This document shows positions 35,281 through 46,501 of a stretch of DNA of 64,000 nt, piece after piece. The notes below the pieces were generated by a model. It was given only the letters and a program-made list of their open reading frames with translations, was not told the DNA's origin and made no database searches. Where the stretch lies: positions 1-64,000 of the forward strand of contig UQTE01000011.1 in the NCBI GenBank assembly GCA_900543805.1. Direction: 5' to 3'. Both the position numbers and the translations under genes were made by a program. This DNA is from an uncultured Sutterella sp. Lineage in GTDB: Bacteria > Pseudomonadota > Gammaproteobacteria > Burkholderiales > Burkholderiaceae_F. The stretch's first letter is position 1. Each line of letters opens with the position of its first letter.

Positions 35281-35717
35281 TGCAGGACTGCGAACTCTGC
35301 CGCCCCGACAGCGATCGGGTCATTTGGAAAAACGAACGCTTCTACGTCCTCGACGCGGGTTCCGATCGTTTTCCGGCCTACATCCGGATCGTCAGCGTCG
35401 CGCACGTCGCTGAAATGACGGATTTGCCCAAGGCCGAGCGCGAAGAGCTGCGCGCCATCATGGACGCCTCGGAAGAGCTCATGCGCGATCTTCTGCATCC
35501 CGACAAGGTGAATTGGGCGCAGTTCGGCAACATGGTGCCCCATCTGCACTGGCACCTGACTGCCCGCTGGCGCGACGACGAAGTCTTTCCGGACAATCCC
35601 TGGGGCAAGCCCGTGCGGAAAGTGCCCGAGGACATTCGAAAGGAACGTGCAAAGGCTTCGAAGCTCTTCCTCGAGCGTCTCCCCGACGCGCTGGATCGAC
35701 TGCTGAGAGCCCGATGA
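35281..35717 (+). CDS. HIT-family (histidine triad) protein
   Basis: 145-residue nucleotide hydrolase/transferase. It begins with the zinc-like CELC pair, has the family region RIVSVAHVAEMTDL, and ends its core with NMVPHLHWHLTARW, the HxHxH triad with the catalytic middle histidine. The extended C-terminal helix and the CxxC start match a bacterial HIT subgroup common in betaproteobacteria. Last gene before a terminator; physiological substrate unknown. Confidence 0.9.
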
Positions 35718-35720
35718 ACA

Positions 35721-35753
35721 ACGGCCGTGCTGCTGACGCCGCACGGCCGTTTT
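35721..35753 (+). terminator. Rho-independent terminator after the HIT gene
   Basis: Ten-pair stem ACGGCCGTGC/GCACGGCCGT (35721-35730 with 35741-35750) followed by TTTC, between convergent HIT and menA genes. Confidence 0.75.
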
Positions 35754-35776
35754 CGTAGTCGGACAGGATTCGGTCC

Positions 35777-36721
35777 TTACAGGCCGAATCCGTGCGAAGT
35801 GCTCGATAGGAAGGCCTGAATGAGTGCGCCCGTCGTAAAGAAAAGCGCGAACTTCACTTCCAGAAGGACCGTCGCGAACATGGTTCCGTTGAGTTCTTCG
35901 TGACGCTTTTTCGTGAGCTGCGGCGGCAGATGCAGGGCGTCCGCCAGCGTGAAGATCACGAGGAGATACGGCCAGTAGGAAAGGTCGCGCAGCACCATGA
36001 CGAGCACGAGGAAGTACGGCAACAGAAGCATCGCCTCGTAGAGCATGACGAAGAGTTTCGGCGGACACACCACGGCGAGGGTGCGGCGCCCCACGCTCGC
36101 GTCATGAACGTGGTCGCGCCAGTTGTTCACGGCGAGCACGGCGGCCGCCACGGATCCCAAGGCCACGCCGAGCAGCACGGAATTGAAGGAGAGCACTCCG
36201 GCCTGCAGGTAGTAGGTCCCACACACGGCCGTGAGGCCGAAGAAGATCAAAACGACCAGCTCCCCGAAGGGCGTGTAGGCGATGGGCTTGGGGCCGCCCA
36301 TGTAGGCGTAGGCCGCAAGAACCGAAGCGACGCCGACCGCGAGGAACACGATCCCGCCGTACCAAACGAGAACGGCGGTGTTGAGCAGGGCCAGAAAGAC
36401 AGCTCCCAGGAGCGCGTAGCGCGCCGCCTTCATGGAAATCCATCCGTTCGCCGTCGCGCGGGGAAGCCCGCGGCGATTGCCCTTCTCGAGCTTTCGCTGC
36501 GTGTATCCGCGGTCGTTCTGCATGTTCGTGATGATCTGCATCAGCACGGCGATGGTGAGCGTGAAAAAGGCGACGTCCCATTGAAAACTGTGATGTTCGC
36601 TCACGTAAAGGGAAAGCGAAGCGAGGACGGGCGCCACGGCAACGCCCCAGGTTTTCGGACGCACGTAGGCGAGCCACGAAGCGAGCCGCCCCGGCGCCTT
36701 TTCGGTGTTTTGCGTTTGCAT
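35777..36721 (-). CDS. menA: UbiA-family prenyltransferase, MenA-like
   Basis: 314-residue polytopic membrane enzyme predicted to attach a polyprenyl chain to 1,4-dihydroxy-2-naphthoate in menaquinone synthesis. Starts with the MenA pattern LAYVRPKTWGVAVAPVL. The first aspartate-rich motif is NMQNDRGYTQR and the second is VNNWRDHVHDASVGRRTLAV, the NxxRDxxxDxxxGxRT form typical of MenA rather than UbiA. About nine membrane segments. The first motif lacks the usual last aspartate (Q/K positions instead), a small oddity. Four bases separate it from the DUF493 gene. Confidence 0.85.
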   Translation of the reverse strand: MQTQNTEKAPGRLASWLAYVRPKTWGVAVAPVLASLSLYVSEHHSFQWDVAFFTLTIAVLMQIITNMQNDRGYTQRKLEKGNRRGLPRATANGWISMKAARYALLGAVFLALLNTAVLVWYGGIVFLAVGVASVLAAYAYMGGPKPIAYTPFGELVVLIFFGLTAVCGTYYLQAGVLSFNSVLLGVALGSVAAAVLAVNNWRDHVHDASVGRRTLAVVCPPKLFVMLYEAMLLLPYFLVLVMVLRDLSYWPYLLVIFTLADALHLPPQLTKKRHEELNGTMFATVLLEVKFALFFTTGALIQAFLSSTSHGFGL

Positions 36722-36725
36722 TCTG

Positions 36726-36998
36726 TTAGAGAGCCACTTTGACCAGGGGATGCGCCACGACGCGGCGATAGAAGTCGTCGAGCTGTTCGCGCGAATCCGC
36801 GAGCACGACGAGCGTCACGGACATGTATTTGCCGGTCCGGGAAAGGTTCGTCGAGGTACGGGCCGCGTCGAACTCCCGAAAGTGTCCGCCCGCCAGAGCA
36901 TTCATTTCCGCAAGCAGCGCCTCGTCGTTCACGCCCATCACCTTGATGGGAAACTCCATCGGAAATTCCATGATTTTCTGTTCTTCTTGCATTTTCAT
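36726..36998 (-). CDS. DUF493 (YbeD/UPF0250) family protein
   Basis: 90-residue protein with the ferredoxin-like regulatory fold of YbeD. FPIKVMGVNDEALLAEMNALA and the strand NLSRTGKYMSVTLVVLADSREQLDDFYRRV are typical. In proteobacteria it usually lies between dacA and lipB; here it overlaps the end of the DacA-like gene by four bases (ATGA), with GAGGAA upstream of the start. It is proposed to bind small ligands; role unknown. Confidence 0.9.
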   Translation of the reverse strand: MKMQEEQKIMEFPMEFPIKVMGVNDEALLAEMNALAGGHFREFDAARTSTNLSRTGKYMSVTLVVLADSREQLDDFYRRVVAHPLVKVAL

Positions 36999-38158
36999 TC
37001 CTCAGTGAAGCCGCCTTCATCGGAAACGGCCAGTAGTACGGTATCGCGCAGTCTCTGCCAGAACGATCCCTTCTCGAGCGACTCGAGCGCCACGACGGGG
37101 ATCTTCTTGAAGATCTCCCCGTTGTACGTGAGGGTGAGCGTTCCCAAAACGTCCCCTTCGCGAACGGGCGCAATCAGGGGCGTGGGATGTTCCAGACGCA
37201 GCGACAGGGCGGAGAGTCCGTTGTCCATTAATTCTTCGCGCGAGAGCGTAATGTGAATTTCATCGCGCACGGTATAAGCGAGTTCGGGGCGATCTCCGCC
37301 GTACGCATGGAGGGTTCCGATCGAATCCCCGGGACGGTAGAGGGTGACGGTTTCAAACTGCCGCAACCCGGCCTGCAGAGATTCCCCCAAAGTGGAGATC
37401 AGCATCTTCTTTGAAGCCTGCGAGACGGAAACCGAAAGCAAACGCCGCACGGAGCCGTCCGGAAGCGGGTTTTCCAAAAGGGCCGCACCGCTCCAGTTTT
37501 TCTCCTCCCCGCCGATCACGAGTCCGCTGACGGTGCGATCGTTCGGAAGGACGACGTTGCCGTTCTTAAAACTGCGCCCGCCCGCTTGCACGTCGGTTTG
37601 CGTCCACCAACGCCTTGTTTCGGGGCGCCGCTCAAGAAAGTCTTTGATGAAGACCGCCATGTCTTTGGGCGACACGTTTGGGACCGGAAAAAGCGAAGTC
37701 TCCTTTCGCTCGAGTCCCGAATCCTTCACGCCGGCCCCGCCCAAACTGGCGGCGAGTGCGGCGGCAAAGGTCGTGTCGTCGGGAAAGAGCGTTCGAACCG
37801 CTTCGCGCGCCGCCCTTTCATTTCCCTGCGCCGCGTAAGCGACTAGCAGGGTTTCAAAATCCGCCGATTCGCCCGCCTTCAGGGAGAGGGGCTCGGCATG
37901 CGCCTCCTTCACCGTCAGCGTGTCCGAGAGGGAGAGCTTTCGACGCTCAAGCTCGGAGAACAAAGCGTCGAGCACGACCAGGCGGTTGAGCGCTCCCACC
38001 GACGCGCGTTCGTCGGCCCGATCCTCCAGGATAGCCTGTCCGCTCACCAAATCCACGAGTACGCCCGATTGGGCCCGCGCGCACCAGGGAGTCAGGGCGA
38101 GGCACAGAAGTCCGAGCAGGGACAAAAGACGAGGAATCAGAAGTCTCCGAAGAGGCAT
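36995..38158 (-). CDS. DacA/PBP5-like protein with all catalytic motifs lost
   Basis: 387 residues from the ATG at 38158, which opens a good signal peptide (PLRRLLIPRLLSLLGLL, cleavage near ARAQ); an ATG 26 codons upstream would hide it. The whole PBP5 layout aligns: SGVLVDLVSGQAILE at the start, FETLLVAYAAQGNERA, FFETVT-like RQFETVTLYRPGD, and the C-terminal beta domain APVREGDVLGTL with an amphipathic end. The catalytic SxxK (PASLTK in active enzymes) is SVGALNR, so serine is A56 and lysine R59; SGN is QGN (111-113); KTG is VIG (214-216). It cannot be a normal D,D-carboxypeptidase. The gene order dacA-ybeD is kept, so it is the position-equivalent of dacA. Confidence 0.85.
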   Translation of the reverse strand: MPLRRLLIPRLLSLLGLLCLALTPWCARAQSGVLVDLVSGQAILEDRADERASVGALNRLVVLDALFSELERRKLSLSDTLTVKEAHAEPLSLKAGESADFETLLVAYAAQGNERAAREAVRTLFPDDTTFAAALAASLGGAGVKDSGLERKETSLFPVPNVSPKDMAVFIKDFLERRPETRRWWTQTDVQAGGRSFKNGNVVLPNDRTVSGLVIGGEEKNWSGAALLENPLPDGSVRRLLSVSVSQASKKMLISTLGESLQAGLRQFETVTLYRPGDSIGTLHAYGGDRPELAYTVRDEIHITLSREELMDNGLSALSLRLEHPTPLIAPVREGDVLGTLTLTYNGEIFKKIPVVALESLEKGSFWQRLRDTVLLAVSDEGGFTEE

Positions 38159-38271
38159 CGTTGTGAAAAGCGGAAATATGACAAAATGGGCGGACACTTC
38201 CGATGTCCGAGCAATGCGGAAAATCGGAAACTTCATATTGTAACCAACCCTTTTTCCCTCATCCGATTTTT

Positions 38272-39057
38272 ATGCCGCAAACGACGGATTTTGCCGATGC
38301 GCTCCGACGGGCGTTGCTCCAAGCCGAGATCTCGGTGGAATGCGTCGAAGAGACGGGCAGTACGAGCGACGATCTCAAGCAACGCATTCGAGAACGTCCC
38401 CTTGCGCATCCGGTTCTGCGAACGAGCGAACGTCAGACCGCGGGACGGGGCACGAGAGGGAAATCCTGGAAAACGCCGCGCGAGTCCCTCCTCTTCACGT
38501 TGGCCCTTCCTTATGCGACGCAGGGAGACGAATGCGTCCGCCTTCCGATCGTCGTCGGCATTTCGGTGGCGGAATCCCTGCAGCGCCTCGGCTACCCCGT
38601 GGCGCTGAAGTGGCCCAACGATCTGTGGCTGGCGGGCGGAAAAACGGGCGGCATTCTTTTTGAGCAGCTCAACGGATGCGCCGTCATCGGCATCGGCATC
38701 AATCTCGATGCGGATCCGGGCGTCACGTCGCAGGGCTGGCCGGTTCGTTCGCTTCGCGATCGGGGACCGCTGGTTCGGCGGCGTTCCGCCGAAGCGGGCC
38801 GCATGCTCGGCGTCATCGTGCGGGATTTGCTCGACGCCCTCGGCGCCTTTCCCAAAACGCCCGTGCATTGCCTGCCTGCATTGTGGCGGTCGGTGGACGC
38901 CTTCGACAACCGGAGCGTGCGTCTGTGCGCTCCCGACGGGTGCAGTGCCGTACGGGGCGTCGTGCGCGGCATTACGGAAGAAGGCGCCCTGTGCCTTGAA
39001 ACCCCGGATGGGATGCGGACATTCCGAAACGGCAGCCTTTGCCCGACAGAACCATGA
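38272..39057 (+). CDS. birA: Biotin-[acetyl-CoA-carboxylase] ligase
   Basis: 261-residue ligase joining biotin to the carboxyl carrier protein. The start at 38272 is chosen because the family domain begins near residue 20 (ECVEETGSTSDDL). Biotinoyl-AMP motifs: RQTAGRGTRGKSW and LKWPNDLWLAGGKTGGIL. There is no N-terminal helix-turn-helix, so it is a group I ligase that does not repress the biotin operon. C-terminal SH3-like domain present. Overlaps coaX by four bases. Confidence 0.93.
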   Translation: MPQTTDFADALRRALLQAEISVECVEETGSTSDDLKQRIRERPLAHPVLRTSERQTAGRGTRGKSWKTPRESLLFTLALPYATQGDECVRLPIVVGISVAESLQRLGYPVALKWPNDLWLAGGKTGGILFEQLNGCAVIGIGINLDADPGVTSQGWPVRSLRDRGPLVRRRSAEAGRMLGVIVRDLLDALGAFPKTPVHCLPALWRSVDAFDNRSVRLCAPDGCSAVRGVVRGITEEGALCLETPDGMRTFRNGSLCPTEP

Positions 39058-39824
39058 CGACACTTTTGATTGATCTCGGCAACACGGCCCTCAAGTGGAC
39101 GACGCCCGAAGAGGCGGACACGCCGCACACCGTCGTTCATCACGGAAGCACGCAGGGGAAGGACGAGCTCTACCGAAACTGGCTCGCCCTGCGGCCGAGC
39201 CGCGTCATCGGCTGTACCGTCGCCTCGCCGACGCTCGCGTTTTCCGCGACGAAGTTCTTCAACGATCACGACATTCCCTGGGAATGGGTTCGATCCGAAT
39301 CCGTGCACGAAGCCGAAGGTTTTACGCTCACCAACGCATACGAAAGAACGGGACAGCTCGGTCCCGACCGCTGGTACGCCGCCATCGGCGCGCTCTCCCT
39401 TTTTCGCGGCACGCCCCTTCTGGTCGTGCACGCCGGCACCGCAACGACCGTGGACAGCCTTTTTCAAACGGGAGACGGAGAATACCGCTTCATGGGCGGC
39501 CGCATCGCTCCGGGCCCCGCTTTGATGCACAAGGCGCTGCTTTCGGCGGTGCCTACGCTCGACAGCGGTCTGACGGAACACAAGGACTTTCCGCTTTGTT
39601 CGTCCGACGCCATTACGACGGGTATCATTGACGCTCAGGTTGGTCTCATCACGCAGGCCTACGAAAGCATGTACGAAGCGGGGCAGCGCCCGAAAATCAT
39701 CTTGGCGGGCGGTTCCTCCCGTTTTCTGGCACCCCGCCTGAGGACTCTGCATCCGACACTCATCGTTCGGCACAATCTCGTGCTCGGCGGTTTGGCACAA
39801 AAGGCTCGGGAATCGAAGAGGTAA
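39054..39824 (+). CDS. coaX: Type III pantothenate kinase
   Basis: 256-residue kinase, first step of coenzyme A synthesis. Start at 39054 gives MTTLLIDLGNTALKW, the family phosphate loop; further motifs are LGPDRWYAAIGA, HAGTATTVD and GGRIAPGPALM. Translation is coupled to birA, the common betaproteobacterial pair. Confidence 0.94.
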   Translation: MTTLLIDLGNTALKWTTPEEADTPHTVVHHGSTQGKDELYRNWLALRPSRVIGCTVASPTLAFSATKFFNDHDIPWEWVRSESVHEAEGFTLTNAYERTGQLGPDRWYAAIGALSLFRGTPLLVVHAGTATTVDSLFQTGDGEYRFMGGRIAPGPALMHKALLSAVPTLDSGLTEHKDFPLCSSDAITTGIIDAQVGLITQAYESMYEAGQRPKIILAGGSSRFLAPRLRTLHPTLIVRHNLVLGGLAQKARESKR

Positions 39825-39830
39825 AGAAAA

Positions 39831-40583
39831 ATGAAGGGTTTTGCTCTGGTTTCGTGGCTCGCGCTGGCCGGTCTCACCGCCGCACTGTACCTTTCCCCCG
39901 ACGAACCGCTTCGCGCCGTCGAGTCCGAAGAGGTTGCCGTGACCCTGCGCAATTTCTCCCTTCAGCGCCCCGAACTCGTGCAGATGTCGCACGTTACGCC
40001 GCAGGCGCCCGCCGTCAAGGAGGAAGAGCCCGTTGCCGCGAACGAAAACACTGCGAACGCCGAGGCTCCCCTACCCCCGCAGGCGCAGGCCGCCGCCCTC
40101 GAAGAAGCCGCTCCGGTGGAAAGCTGCCGCGTCTGGGGCCCCTGGAGCGAACGGGATCTTCCGCACCTGCACACGCTGCTCGGTCCGAGAGGACTGGAAA
40201 ATCACATGCAGATGGTCCGCACTTCGCTTGCGAGCGAATTCGGCGTCTACACGATCGTGGGACAGACGCGCGGAGCCGCGGAGCGCCGCTGGAAGGCGCT
40301 CGAAAAGGAAGGCGTAACGGGACACGTCGTCACGCACTTTCAAGACGAAGGATGGGGCATTCTCTTCGGTCGCTTCGGCAATGAAGGGGAAGCGCAGAAA
40401 ACCGCCGAGTCGCTCGCCTCGGAACACGGCGTGAAACGGCTCAGCATCCTGCAGTTCGGCAACCGAAACGAAACGCTCGTCGACCTTCTTTTCCGAGAAC
40501 TCAACGAAAAAGACATCCGTTGGTTGGAAAAGGAGGCGGCGCGCCACACGGGGACGACCCTCAGGGCCTGTCCGCGCGAATGA
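39831..40583 (+). CDS. SPOR-like exported protein downstream of coaX
   Basis: 250-residue protein with an N-terminal hydrophobic anchor (GFALVSWLALAGLTAALYL), a long Pro/Ala/Glu-rich linker (about 50-95), then a globular part with SCRVWGPW and two SPOR-like half repeats (VYTIVGQTRGAAERRWKALEKEG; WGILFGRFGNEGEAQKTAESLA). It follows coaX by six bases, as similar proteins do in related bacteria. Probably a periplasmic, perhaps peptidoglycan-binding, protein; family weakly conserved. Confidence 0.7.
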   Translation: MKGFALVSWLALAGLTAALYLSPDEPLRAVESEEVAVTLRNFSLQRPELVQMSHVTPQAPAVKEEEPVAANENTANAEAPLPPQAQAAALEEAAPVESCRVWGPWSERDLPHLHTLLGPRGLENHMQMVRTSLASEFGVYTIVGQTRGAAERRWKALEKEGVTGHVVTHFQDEGWGILFGRFGNEGEAQKTAESLASEHGVKRLSILQFGNRNETLVDLLFRELNEKDIRWLEKEAARHTGTTLRACPRE

Positions 40584-40635
40584 CACATCCGCCTCCCGGG
40601 GTCCGCCGGCGCACAACCGACGGACCTTTCCCTAT

Positions 40636-40659
40636 CGGACGTCAGCTGGCGTCCGTTTT
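40636..40659 (+). terminator. Candidate terminator of birA-coaX-SPOR operon
   Basis: Six-pair stem CGGACG/CGTCCG (40636-40641 with 40650-40655) followed by TTTTC. It overlaps the end of the convergent BON gene. Confidence 0.4.
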
Positions 40660-41322
40660 CGTCTGCGCGTTGTTGAGATTCTTCAGACGTTCGCGGATGT
40701 ACTCTTCGGATTCGATGTTGAAGACCGTCACCACCATCTGAACGCCGGAAACGCCCGCCGCCACGTTGGCCGCACGCCGGGCTTCCTCGCGGGTGACGAT
40801 CCCCATCAGGTAGACGATGCCGCGATCCACGGTGACCTTCATCTGATTGAGCTGGACTTCTTCCGTTCCGAAGAGCGCGGTGCGCACCTTGGTGGCCAGC
40901 ATGGAGTCGGAAAGACGCGTGGAAAGAGAGGTCGGATCCATCACGGCGAGCTCGTTGACCACGGCCGTCACGTCCTGGCTGCGGCTTGCAATCTGCTCGG
41001 CCGTCTTGCGGGCCTCTTCCGTCTTCACTTCCCCGGTGAGAAGGACCTTCCCCTCATAGCTCGTCGCCGTAATGTGGTGATTCTTTTCGCCGAGAACCCG
41101 GTTGATCTCATACACCACGCGGGACTCGAGCACCTGGTCGTTCACGATCGTCCCGGCCGAACGGCGGTCGGTCATGACGGAGGCCGTGCCGATGGCGGCC
41201 CCGCCCACGACGATCGGCGCCAACACGCACCCCTGGAGCAAAACCGCGGAGCCGAGCGCGACCGCAATCAAAGAGAGACGCCCCTTCAAAAGAGAACAAA
41301 AATGTTGTTTATTTTGGTGCAT
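40642..41322 (-). CDS. BON-domain outer-membrane lipoprotein (DolP/YraP-like)
   Basis: 226-residue lipoprotein: basic n-region, hydrophobic core and lipobox LLQGC (C32). Two BON domains follow (about 70-135, starting LESRVVYEINRVLGEKNHHI; about 145-215, starting MLATKVRTALFG), each with the central glycine-containing VLLTGEV/VYLMGIV strand. This is the DolP architecture, a phospholipid-binding outer-membrane protein that supports envelope integrity. The ATG at 41322 has no clear ribosome binding site; a TTG 17 codons downstream has AAGGGG before it and is an alternative. Confidence 0.85.
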   Translation of the reverse strand: MHQNKQHFCSLLKGRLSLIAVALGSAVLLQGCVLAPIVVGGAAIGTASVMTDRRSAGTIVNDQVLESRVVYEINRVLGEKNHHITATSYEGKVLLTGEVKTEEARKTAEQIASRSQDVTAVVNELAVMDPTSLSTRLSDSMLATKVRTALFGTEEVQLNQMKVTVDRGIVYLMGIVTREEARRAANVAAGVSGVQMVVTVFNIESEEYIRERLKNLNNAQTKTDAS

Positions 41323-41772
41323 AACTGTGTTGAAACTTCAAAAGCAAACTTTCTTGTTTTGTGGATAACTGTGTCGCGAACGCGTTTCGAGCGAAAGTTG
41401 TTCTTTGTGCTCAACAAGCAATCCACCCTCTTTCCTCAGGCTTGTCCACGTACTTTTCCCAACCCGTAAGAGTTTTGAAAACATGAGGGTTGAGCGGGTT
41501 TTCCACAAAAACGCGTCCGCCTGTTTACTACTTACTACTATTATTAAAAAATCAATAATAGTATCTATTGTATGGATAAGTGAGGGATGGAAGGTAAGGA
41601 AAGCGCCCGGAGTGGATAACGAAGAGCAAGAAACGAAAAATTTAAGGAGGAAGGAGAGAATTTTCCCGGGAAAACGGTCGGTGCACAACCTGTTGACAGA
41701 TTGTTGGCAAGTTTATGTGGAGAGAAAATGCACTGCCATTAAAGTGCCTGTACTATCAACAGGTTATGCGTT
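41323..41772. other. oriC: Candidate replication origin (oriC)
   Basis: 450 bases without a gene, much richer in A+T than the flanks. Matches to the DnaA box TTATCCACA: a perfect one on the minus strand at 41360-41368, and one-mismatch copies at 41499-41507 (TTTTCCACA), 41571-41579 (minus) and 41612-41620 (minus); 41442-41450 has two mismatches. After the box at 41499 come a G+C-rich spacer, a DnaA-trio-like run and an A+T block, the layout of an origin unwinding site. dnaN and gyrB lie to the right. A small open frame on the plus strand (41405-41797) is not credible as a gene. Strand-skew analysis would be the decisive test. Confidence 0.65.
41526..41575 (+). other. DnaA-trio-like element and A+T-rich unwinding block
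   Basis: Within the oriC candidate, 41532-41546 reads TTA CTA CTA TTA TTA, five in-phase triplets whose complement is 3'-AAT/GAT-5', the DnaA-trio consensus. It lies about 20 bases after the box at 41499-41507, beyond a spacer containing ACGCGTCCGCC, and runs into AAAAAATCAATAATAG. This order (box, G+C cluster, trios, A+T region) is that described for basal unwinding systems. Confidence 0.6.
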
Positions 41773-42723
41773 TCACTCCGCTTTGGTCTCGTTGTGAATG
41801 CCGAAGGGAATCAACACGCTCGGAACCACCGACGCCGTATCTTCGAGATGACGCAGCTGATCGTCAAAGAAGATGTGCGGCCGTATGGCCTCAAGAACGG
41901 GACGCTTGTTCAGGCCGTCGAGCAAAACGAGTTCGGCCGCGCTCATGCCGAAGGTCTTTAGCGTCTTGATAAGGCGCTCTTCGCTCGGCGCACCGCGCGA
42001 GGTGACGATCGAAATCCGCAGGGCGGGGTGAAAGTAGGGGTCGTCGCGTCCGTGCAGGTCGTAGTCGAGCCGCTGCAGGGAGGAGAGCTTCTCAAAGAGG
42101 CCGCGCAGCGGCCCCGCCTGATGGGGACGTTCTGCGTTGTGTTCCTCCCATTCGTGAAACGCGGCGAGGCCTCCCTGTTGGAAGGCGCGTTCGCTTTCGT
42201 CGCCGGCGATCACGCCGTCGAAGTCAAAGGCGATGCGAAGCGAGGAATCGGTGTCGTCTTCGATTTCCTTGTGTCCGGGCAGAACCAGGCCGGCGGGAAG
42301 TCCCGCCTCGATCGCCCTTTTCACGTTCTCGCGGTTTGCGCTCAGAAAGAGCGACACGTTGAAGGGACGGATGTAGGGGAAGGTGGAGTGTCCCGAAGTG
42401 AAGGCCCCCGCCAGGATCGGAAGTTCGTAGTGTCGGCAGGAGTAAAAGAAGCGCTGCGCCGTTTCCGGAGAGTTTCGCGACAAAACCACGACGCGCAGGG
42501 GACGGTGGGGAGCGAAGCGATCGTTGAGGGAGAGAAGACGGCGCACGAAGGGAAAGGCGACGCCGGGCTTGAGCACGTCCCGCTTGTGCGTGAGCTGAAA
42601 GTCGCGAAAGGCGCTGTAGCCCTTTTCTTCAAAAAGACGGTGCTCTTCCTCGAGGTCGAACAGGGCTCGGGAGGAAATCGCCACGACGAGTTCGCCCGGA
42701 GTTTTTTCAACGTCTTTCTGCAT
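41773..42723 (-). CDS. Cytosolic 5'-nucleotidase family protein
   Basis: 316-residue protein of the NT5C1-like 5'-nucleotidase family. N-terminal VVAISSRALFDLEEEHRLFEEKG and VVVLSRNSPETAQRFF are family hallmarks. The HAD-like nucleophile is IAFDFDGVIAGDESE (DxD), the second motif ISIVTSRGAP, and the acidic motif HIFFDDQ near the end. It should dephosphorylate nucleoside monophosphates. A hairpin separates it from gyrB, so it may be transcribed independently; it borders the oriC candidate. Confidence 0.85.
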   Translation of the reverse strand: MQKDVEKTPGELVVAISSRALFDLEEEHRLFEEKGYSAFRDFQLTHKRDVLKPGVAFPFVRRLLSLNDRFAPHRPLRVVVLSRNSPETAQRFFYSCRHYELPILAGAFTSGHSTFPYIRPFNVSLFLSANRENVKRAIEAGLPAGLVLPGHKEIEDDTDSSLRIAFDFDGVIAGDESERAFQQGGLAAFHEWEEHNAERPHQAGPLRGLFEKLSSLQRLDYDLHGRDDPYFHPALRISIVTSRGAPSEERLIKTLKTFGMSAAELVLLDGLNKRPVLEAIRPHIFFDDQLRHLEDTASVVPSVLIPFGIHNETKAE

Positions 42724-42744
42724 GCGGTTTCCCTCTTGAAAAGA

Positions 42745-42768
42745 GGGAACGGTCGGCCGACCGTTCCC
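42745..42768. terminator. Hairpin between gyrB and the nucleotidase gene
   Basis: A perfect 24-base palindrome (GGGAACGGTCGG and its complement). On the minus strand it lies 11 bases after the gyrB stop and is followed shortly by TCTTTTC; on the plus side CCGTTTTT follows. A second small hairpin (CCCTCTT GAA AAGAGGG) adjoins it at 42731-42747. Confidence 0.65.
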
Positions 42769-42779
42769 CTCCGTTTTTC

Positions 42780-46465
<3,686 letters not shown>

Positions 46466-46501
46466 GGCAAATTTTCCAGTGAATACCGTGGGGTCGGTTC
46501 G

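Noticed and set aside
41405..41797. A 130-codon plus-strand frame in the oriC candidate
   Set aside because: Composition is unlike the genome's genes, there is no credible fold, and it runs through DnaA boxes and the A+T block into the nucleotidase gene.
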